Both the position numbers and the translations under genes were made by a program. Positions 15,585 to 27,600 of a DNA stretch of 64,000 nucleotides are shown piece by piece. Source of the stretch: Mesostigma viride (taxonomy: Eukaryota; Streptophyta; Mesostigmatophyceae; Mesostigmatales; Mesostigmataceae); NCBI GenBank assembly GCA_009746045.1, contig RPFO01000086.1, positions 479,232-543,231 on the forward strand, given 5' to 3'. Numbering within the stretch: the stretch's first letter is position 1; each line of letters starts with the position of its first letter. The notes under the pieces are model-generated. The model saw only the letters and a list, made by a program, of their open reading frames with translations, ran no database searches and was not told where the DNA came from.

Positions 15585-16555
15585 CGTGCGCGCTTTACTG
15601 CTCTTAAGGGGTTCGAGCCAGGCTTGGACATCCTTAACGTGAAAGAGCACGGCGGGGTTAGACCTGGTTACCGCCTTGCCGACCTGATTTATGCGGATGA
15701 TACCACCCTCATCGAGAGCCCCGAGCACATTCAGACCTGGCTGGACTGCCTGGGCCTGGAAGCGCGGGCGGTGGGGCTGGAGATTAGTGTCAAAACTGAG
15801 GCGATGGTGATAGGAGCATCCAGTAAACCACCGCTGCCGCGCCTGCTCGACGGGACGGAGGTCCCGTTCCGCGACCGCTTCAAGCTGTTGGGGAGCTGGC
15901 TTCCTGACACCGCCGACGATGTGGACACCCGCATCGGCCTTGCCTGGGCCAAGCTCCGTTCGCTCACACCCTACTGGCGCTCGAAGGGCCTTAACGGGCA
16001 CCGCAAGCGCATGCTCTTCAAGGTCCTCGTCCTCACGGTGCTCACGTATGGCGCCGAGGCGTGGACCCTCCCACCCAAACTGGCAGCTCGGCTCGACGGC
16101 ACAGTTTACAGGATGCTACGGCAGGTCCTTAATGTAGGTTTTTCCGAGCGTCCGTCATCAGAGTCTTTGTATCATGGCATGCCTCGTGTTTCGGACGAGA
16201 TTAGGCAGCGTAGGATAGCATTTGTAGGACACCTTGCACGCACCAGCCAGGTCGACACCACCCTCGGTCTGGCCGGCCCCCAGCGGCTTGGACAGCCAGG
16301 GCGGCACATTCTGACCTGGCCTGGCCCCAAGGACATTCCCAAAACGGGTAGGGAAACCTGTCACGAACTACGTTCAGATGTTGCTGGACGACCTAGTGGT
16401 CCCAGCCCAGTTTGAGCACCGCATCCACTCTCTCTCCCGTCTTTGGACTGCCATGCAGGACAAGACGCGGTGGAAGAAGATTGTCAAGGCGCACACGCCC
16501 GACCCTGTGGGCAAGCCCCCTCCCCCCAAGAGGAGGAGGCGTTTTGATGAGTAGT
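15585..16555 (+). pseudogene. LINE ORF2 fragment: C-terminal half with YADD box
   Basis: Continues the LINE A coding sequence cut at 7605. It contains RFTALKGFEPGLDILN, then DLIYADDTTLIESPEHI (RT motif C), EAMVIGASS, FKLLGSWLPDTADDVDTRI, VLTVLTYGAEAWTL and RRIAFVGHLARTS. All are usual in the thumb and C-terminal region of LINE polymerases. A frameshift near 16340 separates the last part, which ends in a KPPPPKRRR-like basic tail before TAG at about 16553. The homologue at 29118-30061 is closely similar. Confidence 0.9.
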
Positions 16556-16697
16556 GCAGTTAGGATTTTCTAGATAGAGTTAGGATAGTTCGATCACGCG
16601 GCTTCCTCCACCCCATCCATCCTGAAATATGTGCTACATGACCTCCCCACGGAGGCATGTTATAGTTTAATTTAATTTAATTTTTAATGCCTATAAT

Positions 16698-17043
16698 GGG
16701 ACCCCCCCATGGATGTTGCATTAAGAATCTAGCCATGCTATGCGTATGCAGAGAGTCGCTCTCTGTTGAGAAGCCATGCCCTAGCTCTTGTATCAAGGAG
16801 ACAACCAGCGCTTGTATAGCCATGATGATCTTCCCCCCCCATGACAGGCTCCCCTTCTAAAGTTGCGTTGAGCTTGAGACTCTGGGGGGTGCAGGTGCCC
16901 TTGGTGCACCTAGAGCAAGTGTCGTTTACATTCCCACCCTTGCAGGAAGTAGCTTAGAATGTATTAAAAGCCATGTCCCCTTTCTCTGGGATATGTGCTA
17001 CATATACTCCCAACGTCCGGAGTTATGTTCCTAATTAATTAAT
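16698..17043 (+). mobile_element. Short retroelement 3' region (older insertion hit by LINE A)
   Basis: Matches 8899-9226 and the 3' part of 28406-29107: GGGACC...CATGGATGTTGCATT, a GTGCCCTTGGTGCACCTAG inverted repeat, GGGATATGTGCTACAT and a TAATTAATTAATT tail. Its left remnant is 6417-6453, before LINE A. Confidence 0.8.
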
Positions 17044-17163
17044 TTGACGCCACCTCGGACGCGTGGTTGCAACTGAGAAGGTAACGCAGATCCCAGCCGG
17101 TTCCTGCACGGCCTGTTTAACGGGACGCACGCCTTGATTCTTGCTCTATGCCAGCGGCACCTT

Positions 17164-18573
17164 CACGTCCAACAACGTCCCAAACTCCCAATGTGCCGAC
17201 TGGCCGCAAGCTTAATTTCGCCGACAGCTCGGCCCACTCCTGTGCACACACCTTTCCTCGCCCCCGCCTCCAGAACCTTGCCGTCTGCTCGGCCCTCCTT
17301 GAGCGTTCTGCCGCCGAGATCTAGTGCCCCCTCCGTCTCTGCAATCGCCTTCCCCTCCATCCTCAAGGAGGCCTTCGACGGCAGCACGCGACCCCCCTCG
17401 CCGGCCGCAGATGTGGCCGCCAATGATGGGCGGCACGCTGCCTGCCAAGCTCCCCCTCCTCTCCGACCACCTCCACCGCCACCTCCACCCTAGCTCCGGC
17501 GCCTAGCTCCTCCGCCAAAGCCACCGGCCACCTCCACCACATCAGTGCACTGACACCACCGACATCACCGCCCACTGCCCACGGCTCCTCAGATCGACAT
17601 CAACACCTCGCGCGCCTCAAGGACAACGCCATTGCCATCGAGTGCCTGCAAAACACCGCATGCAGGCCTCACTGCATGCATGCCCAGGCGGTGAAGGACA
17701 TATAATTTGCCGCCCGGCCAGCCCCTCAGTGCTGGCCTCGCTGGCGATGCCACCCCCCCCCAGACCTGGGCAGCCATGCTGATGAACCACGTACCACCAC
17801 CACCACCTCCGCCATCGCTGCACAGCTATAGCGATCAAGCAACAGACAAGTAAGTAAGTAAGTAAGTACTTGCGTGTCATGCGCAAAGGCATGCCACGGA
17901 GTACTATGCTAATCTCATTAGAAAAACAATTACACAAAAGTTTAAACAAATATCGTCTGCATCATCCCCCAACCGTTAGGCACTAGATGGGGATGTAATC
18001 CTCATCCGAGCTGTCCTCTACTGTAATGGCAGATGAGGCGGTAGTAGTGTAGCGGCTATCCTCAGGACCAATAATTAACCTCCACCTGCGGACAAGCAAC
18101 AGACACTTGACCTCTGCGAGGAGGCCAAGCGCGCAGCCGTAGACGTCATCGTCAAGCGCTTCGACCAGCTGCAAGGTGAGAACTCCGAAAAGCTTGCCAA
18201 GGCGTTTGAGGACAAAATCCTTAATGCCCCCATGGCCCTCATCGGTGAGCTGAAGCTGCCGGAGGCGCCACCCCGGCCTTCTCAGTAAGGCTGGACCACG
18301 CCCCCGCTGCTGCTCACCTTTGAGTTGTCAAGCCGTTGCAAGCGGCTTGTGGGGACCTACTACACGTTGGACGACGAATTGACCCTTGTGCAGCAACAAC
18401 GGCGACGGGAGCAATGGCCGACCTACCTCGATCCAGCTCTGGCAGACAGCAGCCGGGATGAAGCCGGTATATGTTGGAGGGGGGCGGTCATCTACGTTGA
18501 CCACTGTCAAGCCGTGGCAGGTGCCCCCTGCCCCAGGGACCCCCGGCAGCCACCCCTGCCTAGGGGGATATAG
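17164..18573 (+). pseudogene. L1-like ORF1 (longest copy), interrupted
   Basis: A proline-rich N-terminal part (about 17164-17500) is followed by a segment reading DRHQHLARLKDNAIAIECLQ with QAVKDI. After the 17849-18092 insertion comes a helical stretch (DLCEEAKRAAVDVIVKRFDQ) and then the C-terminal domain LLLTFELS...YTLDDELTLVQQQRRREQWP...ICWRGAVIYVDH. This resembles the RNA-binding ORF1 protein of L1-type elements of plants and algae. It is broken by a stop at 18286 and frameshifts. Homologous pieces lie at 8665, 20117, 55290, 56130 and 58325. Confidence 0.75.
17849..18092 (-). mobile_element. 5'-truncated retroelement E copy with (AGTA)n tail
   Basis: Flanked by a perfect 13-bp target duplication, CAAGCAACAGACA (17836-17848 and 18093-18105). 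On the minus strand it encodes the end of a protein (IGPEDSRYTT...AITVEDSSDEDYIPI, then stop at 17983) followed by a 3' UTR and an ACTT-repeat tail. Same family as 28524-28751 and 53988-54598. It inserted into the L1-like ORF1. Confidence 0.88.
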
Positions 18574-18693
18574 CAGTAGTGTAGAATAGAAGGCTTAGAT
18601 GACGTGCCGCCCACGCCCACAGCACATGTATGCCTATGATCATGGGATCCACACCAGATTGAATTGAATTGTAACATACACACCAGATGATAT

Positions 18694-19105
18694 TAGTTAA
18701 TTAATTAATTAGGAACATAACTCCGTTGGGAGTAGGCTGTAGCACGTACATAGCCCAGAGAAGGGGCATATGGCCTATAATACATTCTAAGCTACTTCCT
18801 GCAAGGGTGGGAATGTAAGCTACCCTTGCTCTAGGTGCACCAGGGCACCTGCACCCTCATGATCTATCACGCTATGCCCAGCTAAGGGGGAGCATGTCAT
18901 GTGGGGGAAGATCATCATGGCTATACCTGAGAGCTAGGGCATGGCTTCTCAGCAGAGAGTGACTCCCCAGATGATATGCATTAGCTAGTAGTTAGCCATA
19001 TGCTTTGCCTGCGCTGGTTGTCTCCTTGATATGCTTTGCCCATGCAGAGCGCCACTCTCTGCTGAGACGCTGCAGTAATTAATTAATTAATTAATAATCA
19101 ATTAA
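18694..19105 (-). mobile_element. Inverted copy of the short retroelement 3' region
   Basis: Begins with TTAATTAATTAATTAGGAAC, the reverse complement of the tails at 9226 and 17043. It then carries the reverse of the CTCCCAACGGAGTTATG, GTGCACCTAGAGCA and CATGATGATCTTCCCCC segments. The right end is AATT-rich near 19075-19100 and adjoins a second tail motif (ACTCGTGCTTCCGTTGAGG). Confidence 0.75.
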
Positions 19106-19494
19106 ACTCGTGCTTCCGTTGAGGAGTCACGGAGCATTAAAACCCCGATGGATGGATGGAGGCACGCAATCCTACCGGTCTACTGAGCTACCTCATATCT
19201 ACAAAACAATCCTACTGTATCTATGGTGCCCGCGACCCTAGCTGGGGGTCTTTGTCTAGCATGCTTCCCACGTGTGCAAACACGCGGCATTCCCCACTGG
19301 AGGGGGGTCGTTGTCCTCTATGACCTGACGCTGCATGCCCTAGCCAGTGCCTAGCCATAATCACTTCTTCCATCCAAAGCCAGGCCTTTTAGGTATGATA
19401 CATCACAGTGGCGACAACATCAACCCTTGCCTATGAGCTCAAGGACCTGGTAAGCCTGGACTGCTGGTTGGCCCACAATGTTTCCTTGACAGGC

Positions 19495-20113
19495 GGGGCT
19501 CGCGGCCCCCCCCCGCCGCTTCACCCCGACGGCCGCCCGTCTCGGGGTCGCCGGACCCCCGCCGCCGCCGGCGCCCCCCTCCTCGGCCGCGGACTACCAA
19601 GTCCCCGTCTTGCAGGAGGGCTGCCTTGCCACCAACGACGTCGTCCACCCCTTCACTTTGAAGGAATTGGACGCCGCCCTTGCTCGCCTGCGGTACGACG
19701 CGGCGGTCGGTGCCGACCACCTTTCGGCTGAGCTGCTGAAGACTCCTGACCCGGCGGTTAGGGATCTTCTGCTGGCGTTCTGCAACCGTGTCCTGCTCTC
19801 TGACGAGCCTCCGCCTGCTGAGTGGCAGACGGCCATCCGCGTCATGCTGTACAAGAAGGGCTCTGCTGCTGACCCCGGTAACTACCGGGGTGTCTGCCTC
19901 CAGAGCGCCGCGCTGAAGGTCTTCATGCGCATTATGCTGCACAGGCTCCGCGCCGCGCTGGACCCACACCTGGGTGAGTCTCAGATGGGTTTCCGTCGTG
20001 GTCGTAACACTGTCATGGCTGTGTTTGTCGCGCGCCGGTTGATGGAGGAGGTGCGTCGCCTTTGCCCTGACAGTTTGCCGCTGGTCTTCATTTTTGTTGA
20101 CTGTAGTCAAGGC
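19495..20113 (+). pseudogene. LINE B ORF2, N-terminal reverse transcriptase half
   Basis: Encodes FTLKELDAALARLRYDAAVG, AIRVMLYKKGSAADPGNYRG, QMGFRRGRNTVMAV and LPLVFIFVD, then stops at the insertion point inside RT motif A. A C-tract frameshift near 19508 separates the first residues, as in LINE A. The continuation is at 29118. Confidence 0.9.
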
Positions 20114-20116
20114 GTG

Positions 20117-20437
20117 TTACTCACTGGTGAGCTGGACATGTCGGCTGTCCGCCTCCCCCGCGCGCGGGGGAAGGCTGGCCCGGCACCCGTGCTCCTCACC
20201 TTTAAGTACATGGCGGACAAGCTGGCGTTCCTTAAATGCCGCAAGAAGCTCTCGCCGGAGACTCGCTTCACGCTGGACGACGACTTGACCCTGGCCCAGC
20301 AACAGCGGCGACGCGAGCTATGGCCGACCTACCTTCAGCTCCGGCAGAGCGTAAGGGGGAAGCCGGTATACTGGAGGGGGGCGGTCATCCACGTTGACCA
20401 CAAGCCCTGGCAGCCCCCTCCTGCCACCTCAGACTAG
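20117..20437 (+). pseudogene. L1-like ORF1 C-terminal domain
   Basis: About 106 codons: GELDMSAVRLPRARGKAG, PAPVLLTFKYMADKLAFLK, then FTLDDDLTLAQQQRRRELWP and PVYWRGAVIHVDHKPWQPP, and stop TAG at 20435. This is the best preserved copy of this domain in the window. It is fused in frame by chance to the LINE B RT fragment upstream. Confidence 0.8.
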
Positions 20438-20440
20438 GAA

Positions 20441-21507
20441 TATTATAGCACCGGCGGGCTTCAAAGTGCCGGACGGCAGGCGGTACCACCACTCCGTGGC
20501 AGCTTGGCCCAGTTTGCTACCGGCTGGCACACGTTTTCAGTGAATTTTGGGCTCCAGATTTAAATGCAACGTGCGGTTTGAGGCAGGGGAAAACATGCGT
20601 GGACGATAGGAATTATAGCACCGGCGGGCTTCAAAGTGCCGGACGGCAGGCGGTACCACCACTCCGTGGCAGCTTGGCCCAGTTTGCTACCGGCTGGCAC
20701 ACGTTTTCAGTGAATTTTGGGCTCCAGATTTAAATGCAACGTGCGGTTTGAGGCAGGGGAAAACATGCGTGGACGATAGGAATTATAGCACCGGCGGGCT
20801 TCAAAGTGCCGGACGGCAGGCGGTACCACCACTCCGTGGCAGCTTGGCCCAGTTTGCTACCGGCTGGCACACGTTTTCAGTGAATTTTGGGCTCCAGATT
20901 TAAATGCAACGTGCGGTTTGAGGCAGGGGAAAACATGCGTGGACGATAGGAATTATAGCACCGGCGGGCTTCAAAGTGCCGGACGGCAGGCGGTACCACC
21001 ATTCCGTGGCAGCTTGGCCCAGTTTGCTACCGGCTGGCACACGTTTTCAGTGAATTTTGGGCTCCAGATTTAAATGCAACGTGCGGTTTGAGGCAGGGGA
21101 AAACATGCGTGGACGATAGGAATTATAGCACCGGCGGGCTTCAAAGTGCCGGACGGCAGGCGGTACCACCACTCCGTGGCAGCTTGGCCCAGTTTGCTAC
21201 CGGCTGGCACACGTTTTCAGTGAATTTTGGGCTCCAGATTTAAATGCAACGTGCGGTTTGAGGCAGGGGAAAACATGCGTGGACGATAGGAATTATAGCA
21301 CCGGCGGGCTTCAAAGTGCCGGACGGCAGGCGGTACCACCATTCCGTGGCAGCTTGGCCCAGTTTGCTACCGGCTGGCACACGTTTTCAGTGAATTTTGG
21401 GCTCCAGATTTAAATGCAACGTGCGGTTTGAGGCAGGGGAAAACATGCGTGGACGATAGGAATTATAGCACCGGCGGGCTTCAAAGTGCCGGACGGCAGG
21501 CGGTACC
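20441..21507 (+). repeat. Six-plus tandem 170-bp monomers at the 5' end of element D
   Basis: Units start with TTATAGCACCGGCGGGCTTC at about 20443, 20613, 20783, 20953, 21123, 21293 and 21463. The last stops after about 35 bp, where it meets the leader. Copies are almost identical, differing mainly in CCACTCC/CCATTCC. The position just before the ORF suggests a monomeric promoter array like those of some mammalian L1 families; promoter function is inferred. Confidence 0.93.
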
Positions 21508-21619
21508 GCGACCGCAGCGCGTTGGGGGGCTGCCGCCCCCCAAACCCCCCGCGTGGGGGGCTCCGCCCCCACCCCCCCGCCCCCCCCCTCGGTGGCTGCC
21601 ACGCCTGCCCTGATTGTTC
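21508..21619 (+). other. GC-rich leader of element D with hairpin potential
   Basis: Contains two adjacent inverted repeats of G6-C5 type (GGGGGGCTGCCGCCCCCC and GGGGGGCTCCGCCCCC) before the ATG at 21620. These could fold into stable RNA hairpins in the 5' leader. Role unknown. Confidence 0.55.
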
Positions 21620-24600
21620 ATGGACGACCCACGACCCCCTTCGCCCAACGGCTCCCCCGCTCCCCGGTTGGCGCCTCGGCGGTCCTCTCGGCTTGCGGCC
21701 CTTCTTGCGGAGGTGGGCGACCCGGCTGCGGGGGGCTCGGGCGCCCCGGTCTCCCCCTCCTTGGTCTGCGAGGTCTGCCGGAGCGGGCACCGCGGGCACC
21801 ACATGTTAGTTTGTGATGCTTGCAATTCCGGGTGGCACTTGCAGTGTCTTACTCCCCGGCTCTACCGGGTCCCGCCGGGCTCCTGGACGTGCCCGCGCTG
21901 TCCCCCCCGCGGGCCCCCGGGCTGCCCTCCCCGCTGGGTGCTCCGGCCCCCTGCCCCGTGTGCCCCCCTGCCGAGGCCCTCGGGGCGGGCCGTGGCCTGC
22001 CCGATGGGGCCGCCGTTGCTCGGGCCCTGGCGCCCTCGGCCCCGGGGCCCCACCCGTCGCCTGGCCCCGCCGACGGGGGCGCGGCGCTGTCGCCTGGGCT
22101 GGCCCGGCCGACCCCCGGCGGGCCTGGCGACCCCGGCGCCCGCCCCCGGCCCCTCGCTCCCCGACGCTCTGGCCTCCCTTCCCCCGGCCGCGGTTGGCCA
22201 CCCAGCCGCCACCCCCGTCCTTGCCGCGTGGGACGGCGGCCCCCGGGCCCACGCGTTCACCTCGTGGCCGCCCTCGCACATTGTCGGCGTGGTGGGCCGC
22301 GCCACCTTTTCTTGGGCGTACTGCCCTTTGTTGCTGGACGCGGTCGGGTTGACGGCCGCCTTCCCCTCGCTCCCTAGGCCCCCGGCCTTCCTGGCCCTAG
22401 TTGCGCGGTGCGGGCGACATTTCTTTCCGCCGCCCCCCCGGTGACGGCCTCGACTCTTTGGGGGTATGTCTTGGAAGGATATCACGCCGGCTGCCGGCTG
22501 CCGTGGCATCTCCCGGCCGCCCGGCAGGAAGAGCTGCTTTCCCTGGACGAGCGGGTGGGTCAGGAGGTGGTCGAGTTCGTCACGGCGGTGGCTCGAGACG
22601 CACAGGTCTCGGTGCGGGCGGCCTACCTCGCGGGCGGCGCCGACCTGGGCCTCATGTCCCCGCGGCAGCTTCGCCTCTTCTTGGACGCCCAGGCCCCGCC
22701 TCCCGGCCCGGTTGCCAGTGGGGGCTTTCTCATCACCTCCCTCAGCCTGGCGCAGGCCGCCATGCTGCGTGTGGAGTTCGGGGCCCCCATCGCGGTTCAG
22801 GGCGGCCAGGCCATCTTGGTGGACTCGGCCGGGCGCGCCCAGCCCCTAACCGCGGGGACGCCTGTTTCTGCCTTCCTCCACGACATCCTGGAGTTGGCAG
22901 GCATCCCGCACGAATGGCACCCCGCGGCTGACCAACCGGTCGGCATCCTCTCGCGCGCCCAGATTGCTGCTCTCCCGGGTTGCTGGGAGGCCGGCTGGGA
23001 CCCGCCCCCCCCTCATGTCCGGTCCCTTCTGGAGGGGGACGACCCCGAGTCGGGCTCCTGTGCCATCTGCCTTGAGCCCTTCCGGCCGGGGGATGGCTTG
23101 TGTCGCCTGCCCGCGTGCGGCCACACATTCCATCAAGCGTGCATCGCGCGCAGCTTGCTCCACTCCGTGCCGCGCTGCCCGTTGTGCCGGGCTGTTGTGC
23201 CGCCCCCTGGGACTGCGCTTCCTCTCGGCCCGCCCCCGGTCTCGCTGGGTCCCCTGCCGGGTCCCCACCGGGCCCCGGGGCCAGCTGCCTCCCCGACCCC
23301 TCGGCCGCCGCCCCCGGCCTCGTTGCCGGGGCCTGGGGTGGTCGCGGGCGCGCTGGCGAGTCCCCCTGGGAGGGGCGCCGGCGTTCTCGATCCCCCTCCG
23401 CTGGGGGTCTCCCCGGTGGGCACTGCCTCCTCCGTGGCCCCGGCGGGCATGCCGGGCGCTGGTCGGGTCGTGGTGCGCGCGCCTGCCGGCCCGGCTGGGG
23501 AGACGCCGCAGGCCCCACGTCCTGCCTTTGCTGGCGCCGCTCCCCGCCACTCAGCGCCCGCCGACGGCCTTCACCGGTGTGCCGTGCTGCTTCCCACGGG
23601 GTCCCCGTGTGCTGGTGTGTTCCACAACCGTAACCTCCTCTGCCAGCACCTTCGCGCTGTGCACCCCGATCTCGGCGCGGCGGATCTGCAGGCCATGAGC
23701 TGTTACCGGTGCCCGGAAGCTCACTGCCAGCGGGTGTACTCCATTCACGGCAGAGTTCCATTATACGGCGTATTATACGGTATTATACGGTATAATACGC
23801 GTTATACAAGGTGGAGCGGATAATTTTTATCCGTTTTATACGATTTGCGTATTTTTATGTATAATACGGCGAATAACACGTATCAGCGCGCGTATAATGG
23901 GGTTTTCGCGCTCATCCGAGGTCCGGCAGCCAAATTTTTCGTGCGGGAACCAAGGCGGGAAAGCAAGGGAACTTAGAAACACTACGGAAACCATTCACTG
24001 GTTGACATTTGGCGACCGTGAGACACAAGGATCTTACAAGCAAGCTACACTGTAGCATGGCAACCCTCCATGCTGTTTAGGTCTCTGCCCTTGCCTCTCG
24101 GGCAGGCATGCACCGAATATTGAAGTCATACAGAAAACTGACTGGTACGAGAGCATGGCCGCTTTACATTTTAGGCATGATCCTTAGGTCTTGAAAAGCT
24201 TATATCCTTGGCCAGGCAGTGTTGGGATGTGCGCGGATGTGTCTCGACCTTCTGCTCGATGCGGCAACCTCGTTTCAGCAACCAGGTGGCGACCGTGCAT
24301 GTGCTAACTGTTGATAGGCGGGAAATGCCCCTACATTTGAACGCGGATAGCTGTTTCACGTTATTCCTTACATGATTTATAAGCGACGATGGCAAGGAAA
24401 GGCTCGCAGCTACGTCCATCAGGTGGGCATGCTGGCTCCGTCAAGAAAGGTAATATGCGGTTTTGATCTGGTACGTGCTATCCTGTTCACGTGTTCATTG
24501 TACTGTATCAAGTTGTTGGGTGGATTGTAAAATAATCGCAGACCTGTAATGGAGGTTTTCTGCTTGTCTTTTGGTTGCTTTACTGCCTCTACGCATTATT

Positions 24601-27600
24601 GGCTTGTGATGGTTGGGGAATACCACGACGACATGCAGATTTTGGACCAGATTTGTCTGCTATTAGCTTATGCTTCATCGAAAGCAGTGACGTAGTGCTT
24701 GGCATTGTTTATAAATATGATAAGCTTGATAACGCGATGTTTTTTCTTGCTAAAAGCATCTCGAAACAAGTGGTTTTCTGGCCAGATCTAGCCACTATTT
24801 CTTGTTTTGCTCGCCAAAGTCAGCCTTCTTCTTGTGTGCTCCTCATGCATACAAGAAACATGGAGATGCCCAGGACCTGCTTGCATGGAAGCATAGCCAT
24901 CTTACTTCTTTTGCTTTTTTCATCTTTCCATTTCATTTGGCGTTGTTTTTAAGGGTATAATGCATAGGTAATCTAGCTCCTCGGGTACCCCGGTTTACAC
25001 GTCCAGTGTTCCCAAGCACTGCTGAGCAGTGGCAACCCATGTATCATGTATAATTTAGTGTCAGAAACATGTGGACTGCTTGAAATGATATCAAAATGCA
25101 TGAAACAACCCCAAAAACGATTAAATCCAGTATTTGCGTATAATTTCCGGATAATACCGTATTATACCGTATTATCCATTATACGGACCCCGCGCGTATA
25201 ACCGCGTATTGCGTATAATGGAACTCTGATTCACGGGCGCGCTCAGCACGCGCGCGCCTGTGTTGCTCAACGGCCCCTCAACCGGCCAGCAGTCCCGGCC
25301 CCCTCCCCCCCTCCCGCCTCGGCTCCCACCGGCTCCCAGCCCCCGCCGCCCGACTACTCGGCCAGTTGGCGTTGGCTTGACACGGTTCCCTGGGATGCAT
25401 GCGCCATCAACCCGACGTCTACCCTGACCGACCTCCCCCACCGCGCGCGTAGCCTTTTCGCGCAATGTGCAATCGTTTCTCTCCGGCGCATGCACGCCGC
25501 TCCGGACGACCCGCTGGGCTTTAAACTGCACATGGTGACCCCCCGCCTGCTCCTCACCCCTCTCGGGCGTGGTGTGCGCGGCCTCCAGGGTGCGGTTATT
25601 GCCCGTTGCCGACGCTTTCTGCAGGGGGACTGGGAGGGGCTGTTTGGCGTGCCGCCCCCGCGCACGGCCCGGCTGTCGGGGGAGGTCAACTTCGAGCGGG
25701 TGGCCGCCGACGTCATCCGCCTCGTCCGCGAGGGGCAGCTCAGCCGGGCCATGACCCGCTTGGAAATGGCCAAGCTGGCCCCCGCCAATGCGGCTACCCT
25801 GGCGGCCTTGGAGGCTCTTCACCCTGCGGAGCCCGGATTCCAGCTGCCCGTGCCGGACCCCCTGCCGGCCCCCCTCCGGCTGGACCGCGACTGCTTCCTG
25901 GAGGTGATGCGTGCGGTCCCGCGGGCTTCCTCTACCGGGCCGTCGGGCTGGCGCTACGAGCACTTGGAGGTCCTGGTGGGGCATGGGGGCGAGGACATTC
26001 TCTTTGACACCCTCATTGACCTGGCGGCTGGTCGCGTTCCTCCCGCTGCGCGCGAGTGGTTAGCGGGCGCTCGCCTCCTCGCTCTGCTCAAGGGTGTCTT
26101 GCCCCCCCCGAGGGCAAGGTGCGCCCGATCGCCTGCGGTGAGGTGCTCCGCAAGCTCGTGGGCAAAGTGATCTGCCGCCAAAAGGCGCCCGAGCTCCGTG
26201 CCTTTTTCTGCCCGCCCCTCGCAGCGGGTGAGACCTCGGTGGCGGCCCAGCTGGGGGTGACGACTCCAGGCGGGGCGGATATCCTCATCCATTCGGTGCA
26301 GGCCTACCTCGAGGCCCACCCCACCCACGCTGTCGTCAAGGTCGACTGCCACAACGCGTTCAACAGTCTGTCCCGCGCCAGCATGTTTGCGGCCGTCATG
26401 GAGTCCTTCGAGGACTTGTACGCTTGGACAGCCGTGTGCTACGGCCAGCCCGGCCAACTGGTTCACATCATGGAGGACGGCACTCGCGGCGGCCTGCTGT
26501 CGCGGTCGGGCACCCAGCAAGGGGACCCCCTGGGACCCCTGTACTTTGCCGCCCCCCTCCAGGGTTGCCTCCAAGCGGTCCATGCTGCCCACCCGGCAGT
26601 CGCTATTCAGGCCTACTTGGATGATATCTACCTTCTGGGCCCTGTGCCGGACACCACCGCGGCTCTGCTGGCACTGCAGACCGCGGTGGCCGACATCAAC
26701 CTCCAGTTGACCCTGGCCAAGTGCGCGGTGTACTCGCCCCAAGGTGATTGCTCCGGCTTTCCGCCCCAGCTCTTGGGCCGGGACGAGCGCCTCCATGGGT
26801 TGGATGTCCTCGGCGTTCCGGTTGGCGACCCCGCGTTTGTCATCGATGCTCTGCGGGCCGCCCTCGAGGCACGCACTGAGGTACTGCCCTTGATTGCGCG
26901 CCTTCATGATTCGCAGACCAAGGGTCTGCTTCTGTGGTTTTGCGCTCACCCTCGCGTCGTTCACTGGCTCCGGGGCGCTCTTCCGGCTCAGGTCCGGCTG
27001 GCCGCCGAGGGCCACGACGAACGCATCCAGTCGGCCTTGGCGCAGCTGGTCCCGGGCCCCGACCTCCCGCCACATGCTATTCGCATTGCCACCCTGCCTG
27101 CACGGATGGGTGGCTGCGGTCTGACTCGTGCCGCCCGGCTGGCCCCAGCAGCATTTTTGGGCTCCGTCGCTCAGTCGTGGGCGGAAAGCTGCCGGCTCCT
27201 GCCCCTTTTGGCAACGGCAGCGCCTGACCTCCTGGACCCCAGCAGCCCTTTGCCCTTCGTCACCGCCATCCAGGAGGCCTATGCTGAGATCCAGCAGGCC
27301 TGTTCTCCCGTCCGTGCCGCTCAGGCGGTACAGCGCCACCTCCCTCGCGGCACTCCCTCGGTCGCCTCCGTTCAATCTCCCGCCGCATTCCCTGCTCGCG
27401 TCATCGATAAACACCAGAAAACCTACGCGGGTATTCTGCACACGGCTGATTGGATTGCTCTTTTCGCGGACCTCAACGCCCAGGGACGTGCGTGGCTGTT
27501 CTCGCTTTCCTTGCGGAGTGTGGGCTCGGCGTACCTTCGTGCTCTTCCCATGGCCCCCCCATTCGCCTTGGCTCCCAGCCACTACTCGGTGGCGCTCCGG

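Larger units (their letters stand above)
6454..16686 (+). mobile_element. LINE copy A, split by an ~8 kb insertion
   Basis: Flanked by a perfect 11-bp target duplication, ATGCCTATAAT, at 6443-6453 and 16687-16697. The LINE itself is 6454-7605 plus 15585-16686. Its two halves join at the point where the uninterrupted homologue near 29340 reads through. It is 5' truncated and ends in an AT-rich tail (TTTAATTTAATTT). The insertion site lies inside an older short retroelement, whose left scrap is 6417-6453 and right part 16698-17043. Confidence 0.88.

Noticed and set aside
20441-21507. CRISPR array or centromeric satellite
   Set aside because: Units are contiguous without spacers, and they stop precisely at the LINE leader.
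22742-23761. Large antisense ORFs within element D
   Set aside because: GC-rich shadow frames opposite the RING-finger coding strand.
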